From Fusarium oxysporum f. sp. lycopersici 4287 (taxonomy: Eukaryota > Ascomycota > Sordariomycetes > Hypocreales > Nectriaceae): DNA of 64,000 bases. The notes under the pieces were generated by a model. It searched no databases. It saw only the letters and a program-made list of their open reading frames with translations, and was not told the origin of the DNA. Of this stretch, positions 60,945 to 64,000 are shown in pieces. The stretch spans positions 4,897,245-4,961,244 of the forward strand of contig NC_030988.1 of the NCBI RefSeq assembly GCF_000149955.1. Direction: 5' to 3'. Position 1 is the stretch's first letter, and each line of letters starts with the position of its first letter. Made by a program: the position numbers and the translations under genes.

Positions 60945-62805
60945 GATCAACGATAGCCGCAGCAGAAGAGTACAAGGTAAGAAGATCCAAGTTTAAATCC
61001 CTCAATGTTAATGACAGAAAAACAATGTTCTGTCAACGCTGTGCAGGCTAGGTCCCTTCATTTGCCCAGGATGCTCCACTCATTTAAACCTCCGTTTAGT
61101 GAATCCCTTCCATCATTTCCACTATTGAACCAATAGGCATGTCATTTCATGGCCCAGGATAACGCTGCATTGGTATCTTAAGCCAGTATCATGTAGGCAA
61201 CTCGTCTTCCAACACCCTGTTGAGATGCTACTAGTTTACCCTTCACCTGGCGCTACGCGACGATGGCCTCTATTTTTGGGGATGTGGGGGCAAGCGGGTA
61301 GTTTAGTAGAATAACAAGGATTATAGCCATATAAATCGAAGCAGCAGCCGATCTGCAACTGACGTGGCCTTCACCTTTCAAAGTGTATGACACCACAAGA
61401 CTCATGCTCGAGGGCTTCTTAGTGACAATATCCAGGATTCAGTACTGGAGTTCACAATCCCGCTACGTTGTGTAAGAGGCGCTTATGCGGAAAGCCACGA
61501 TCAATGCACGCTGAATGCATCTGCAAGTAGTACAGTTCTCAGAGACGGCAAGTGTTAGTTTGGTATGATGCATTGGAGACTGACTGATGAAGAAGTACAA
61601 GAAGCTAATCATCTTAAAGGTGATGTTCCATTGGCAGCTTAATGCAGCCCACCGCAGCTCGCGTTTTTATAGACTTGCCACCTATTAGCAGATATACTGA
61701 TAAGCAAATATGAGTCTTGCCTGTCTATTAGTAAACTCTATTTCATGGAGTAAAACTGGTGCTCTGTAGCAGATTAACATTTGTCATCGCTAGGGACTGT
61801 ATTCGGATCATTCAGGGACTCCCTGGTATAACTTGTTGGTCGGAATGACCGGACATGGCTGTACGCACGTCGGTAATGATGTGACACCTGCCAAGTTTAC
61901 TCTCTAGGTGCCGTTTTATGGTATGATAATCTAAAAAAAAAAAAACGTTGCCAAGATATCATGAATGAGGAGAAATTCATGCAGCTACTGTGCACAGCCG
62001 TGGTAGGCGAAAATCATCGTGTCACCAGCTTATTGGTCTCGACTGATCCACCAGCTCATGGGATAAAATCAGCACGCATATGCTGAAGGCTTGAACAATT
62101 AATTTTTCTTTCCACGTAGTTGGCATGCAATTGTGGCGCTATTAGGGGGATCCTGCACATGATGACCTCCCTACATCCCGAGACAAAAAGGCAAGCTTAC
62201 ACGTATGAAGGCTTGATCGCCGCTTATTATCGGGGGTTACTACATACTCACAGTGTCGGCCCGGGCCTTGAGGGGCCACATGCTGTTAGATTGGCGGCTG
62301 GGAATGGGCTCCACTTCCCTTTTTGCAATATTATTCTTGTATCCAAAAGAGGGGTGAAACCCCTCATGGACACACTGATCAAAGAATCAAGTCGACGATC
62401 AATAACACCACAACATTCTGGTCCACACTTGGATACACTTACCCCATCGTATTCGTGCGTATCTAACACATGCTCAACCTCACTTCGAGCTATAGACTTA
62501 GCGCTGACACCAACTATGCAGATACATCCGAATCCAGTGAAATGTAAACCATGATGGTGCTGACACTAAGGCATGGACGTGGGCCGAGACCTCAGCCGAT
62601 AGATTGTCATCATCCAATTTAGGTCAGGTACTTTGAAACGACGGCAATTATGGAGCAGGATCCGCATAGTTAAATAGCATCAATTAGAGATATTAATTAA
62701 AAAAGACGGTAGAGCACATTACCCAAATCTGTGCTTTATAATTAAACATGTAAAAGGAAGTAAGAAGTGGAACCATGGTAATTCAGAATTATGAAATCCT
62801 GGTCA
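60945..62805. promoter_or_regulatory. Upstream region of the PKS, 1.9 kb, no gene
   Basis: This holds the PKS promoter at its left side and the 3' side of the second methyltransferase at its right. Only short frames are present. An A-run lies at about 61933-61946. I could not identify a binding site for a pathway regulator with confidence. Confidence 0.4.
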
Positions 62806-63558
62806 TTATTTTCCTGCTTGCTTTGGCGGCTTGGCAGCCCGCCACAAGAACATCATAGCTACCACTTGCGTCTCAACCTCTTCAAATTCCTCCTGCAATA
62901 CCTTCTCCAACACGTTAGGATCTTCTTGCAAATTATCCATGATTCCGCGCTTATTGTAAAATCCCAGCGCAAATGACGCGAGGCGCCCCACAGGCTTCTG
63001 GTTCTTGACTTTGTAACCCTCCTCTGTCTTTTCCCATTGCTTGCCCAGTACTGTAGATCCAATTAGAACGCCGTTATCCGACAAGAGACCTTTTGCATTG
63101 CGAATTGCCTCGGCTTTGGTCAGAGTTGGGCCTGGCATATGGTGCAGAACTAGGGAGAGCGAAGCAGAGTCGAAGCGCTTATCCGCTAGTGAAGCAGGAG
63201 GAGGTTTCGCCGCATCAGCAAGGACGCAGCAGATATCTGTCTGCGGGTATTGAGATAAAATACGCTGTCTGGCCGAAATGAGAGCATGCTCACTTAGATC
63301 GACTAGAGTCAAATGCTGGTCCTCAGGCTTTCGCTTAAGATCTTCTATGGCCTTTGTTGGAAAGTAGCCATTTCCAACGCCAATGTCCAGATGCCTTTTA
63401 GAGAAGTTGTTTGTGAATAGAGGCCGCAGATACTTTTGTGGGGAGGCGCGCCAGATCAGAGGAGCAGAGAACCGAATCACGTAAAAGTCATATATAAACA
63501 GAACGAGAGGTTTAAAGCGGATTGACCCAGCATTAGGGGCATGTCTGGCGGCTGTCAT
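62806..63558 (-). CDS. Class I SAM-dependent methyltransferase
   Basis: Single exon, 250 aa from an ATG. N-terminal YDFYVIRFSAPLIWR and KYLRPLFTNNFSKRHLDIGV lead into SAM motif I (DIGVGNGYF, about residues 57-65). Later come LTLVDLSEHAL (acidic loop), CCVLADA and FDSASLSLVLHHMPGP (post-I and motif IV region). The C-terminal half has a short hydrophobic patch (VVAMMFLWRAAK). This type is found next to fungal and bacterial natural-product genes as small-molecule O-, N- or C-methyltransferases. It is on the same strand as the PKS and about 1.9 kb upstream of it, which supports cluster membership, but the substrate is unknown. Confidence 0.85.
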   Translation of the reverse strand: MTAARHAPNAGSIRFKPLVLFIYDFYVIRFSAPLIWRASPQKYLRPLFTNNFSKRHLDIGVGNGYFPTKAIEDLKRKPEDQHLTLVDLSEHALISARQRILSQYPQTDICCVLADAAKPPPASLADKRFDSASLSLVLHHMPGPTLTKAEAIRNAKGLLSDNGVLIGSTVLGKQWEKTEEGYKVKNQKPVGRLASFALGFYNKRGIMDNLQEDPNVLEKVLQEEFEEVETQVVAMMFLWRAAKPPKQAGK

Positions 63559-64000
63559 CGTGAACAGAGGCGTTGTCTTTCATTCGCTTCTTGAAAACAG
63601 AATTGAGGTAACTGCGATTGATTAAGATAACGATGGTCATCATCGGTTCTCGCCTTAACATGCTAGGACAGAGCCTGGTGTATCCACCTCACGGAGAGCA
63701 GCTATTCCAAAGCGACCTGTCACACAACAACACATCAGTGCATTAGCATATCGCTTAGTGGCAGTTGCCAGAAACAGTTAGCGATCGGGTTTAATCCCTG
63801 GCACCACCAGTTGGAAAATTTTGGTACCCTGCTGGAAACAACAAAGCACACAATGTGTGGCTGGCAAGGGTCGAAATGACTACCCCGCATCAAATGCTGT
63901 CTTCTTGGAAATTTGGTAACGAGGTATGGTTGGTGCGTTTTGAGGCTGTCGTGACAGTAGAGTCGTCTGTGATGGCTTCTGCCAAACGGATGGTAAAGCC
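63559..64000. other. Right edge, no gene recognised
   Basis: No supported frame. The cluster may continue beyond the window. Confidence 0.4.

Noticed and set aside
62120..62554. Plus frame of 144 codons between PKS and second methyltransferase
   Set aside because: Starts at TTG, has no ATG near the start and no protein-like motif.

Overview
This window looks like nuclear DNA of a filamentous ascomycete (Pezizomycotina). Genes are split by short GT..AG introns of about 45-220 bp, often with CTAAC-type branch sites, and the families are typically fungal: a highly reducing polyketide synthase, a LaeA-like methyltransferase, a Pth11/SAT4-type rhodopsin-fold membrane protein, a 2EXR protein, a class V chitinase, a GH64 glucanase and RecQ helicase relics. 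I cannot name genus or species. I saw no tRNA, rRNA, CRISPR array or bacterial-style operon. Exon coordinates were worked out by hand from splice signals, reading phase and family similarity.

Layout. 0.5-7.7 kb: a secreted LysM-like protein, a 2EXR protein, a four-exon membrane protein and an unknown protein with a relative at 41.6-42.4 kb. 10.2-11.9 kb: an MFS drug transporter with a one-base frameshift. 14.5-20.2 kb: a short-chain dehydrogenase, a secreted 42-kDa-type endochitinase and an epoxide hydrolase. 21-30.5 kb: a frameshifted unknown gene, a membrane sulfatase-fold protein, an F-box/ankyrin protein and small unknowns. 31.3-33.7 kb: a repeat-rich patch, then a secreted GH64 beta-1,3-glucanase. 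37.4-39.3 kb: a dead flavin monooxygenase.

40.5-49.5 kb is the most unusual part. It holds a relic of a telomere-linked-helicase-like RecQ protein, the second member of the unknown family, a 0.27-kb inverted-repeat element with TA ends (MITE-like), an intact divergent GCN5 histone acetyltransferase and a decayed Sgs1/BLM/QDE-3-type RecQ helicase with several stops and frameshifts. This resembles a subtelomeric or accessory segment carrying copied chromatin and recombination genes.

50.7-63.6 kb is a biosynthetic cluster with all genes on the minus strand: a LaeA-like methyltransferase, a nine-exon highly reducing PKS (KS-AT-DH-MT-ER-KR-ACP, 2516 aa) and a second SAM methyltransferase. No release enzyme, cytochrome P450, transporter or pathway transcription factor is seen beside the PKS inside the window, so the cluster may continue past 64 kb. 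The chitinase, the LysM-like protein and the GH64 enzyme suggest an organism that attacks or remodels chitin/glucan walls or hides its own, but they are not one operon-like unit.
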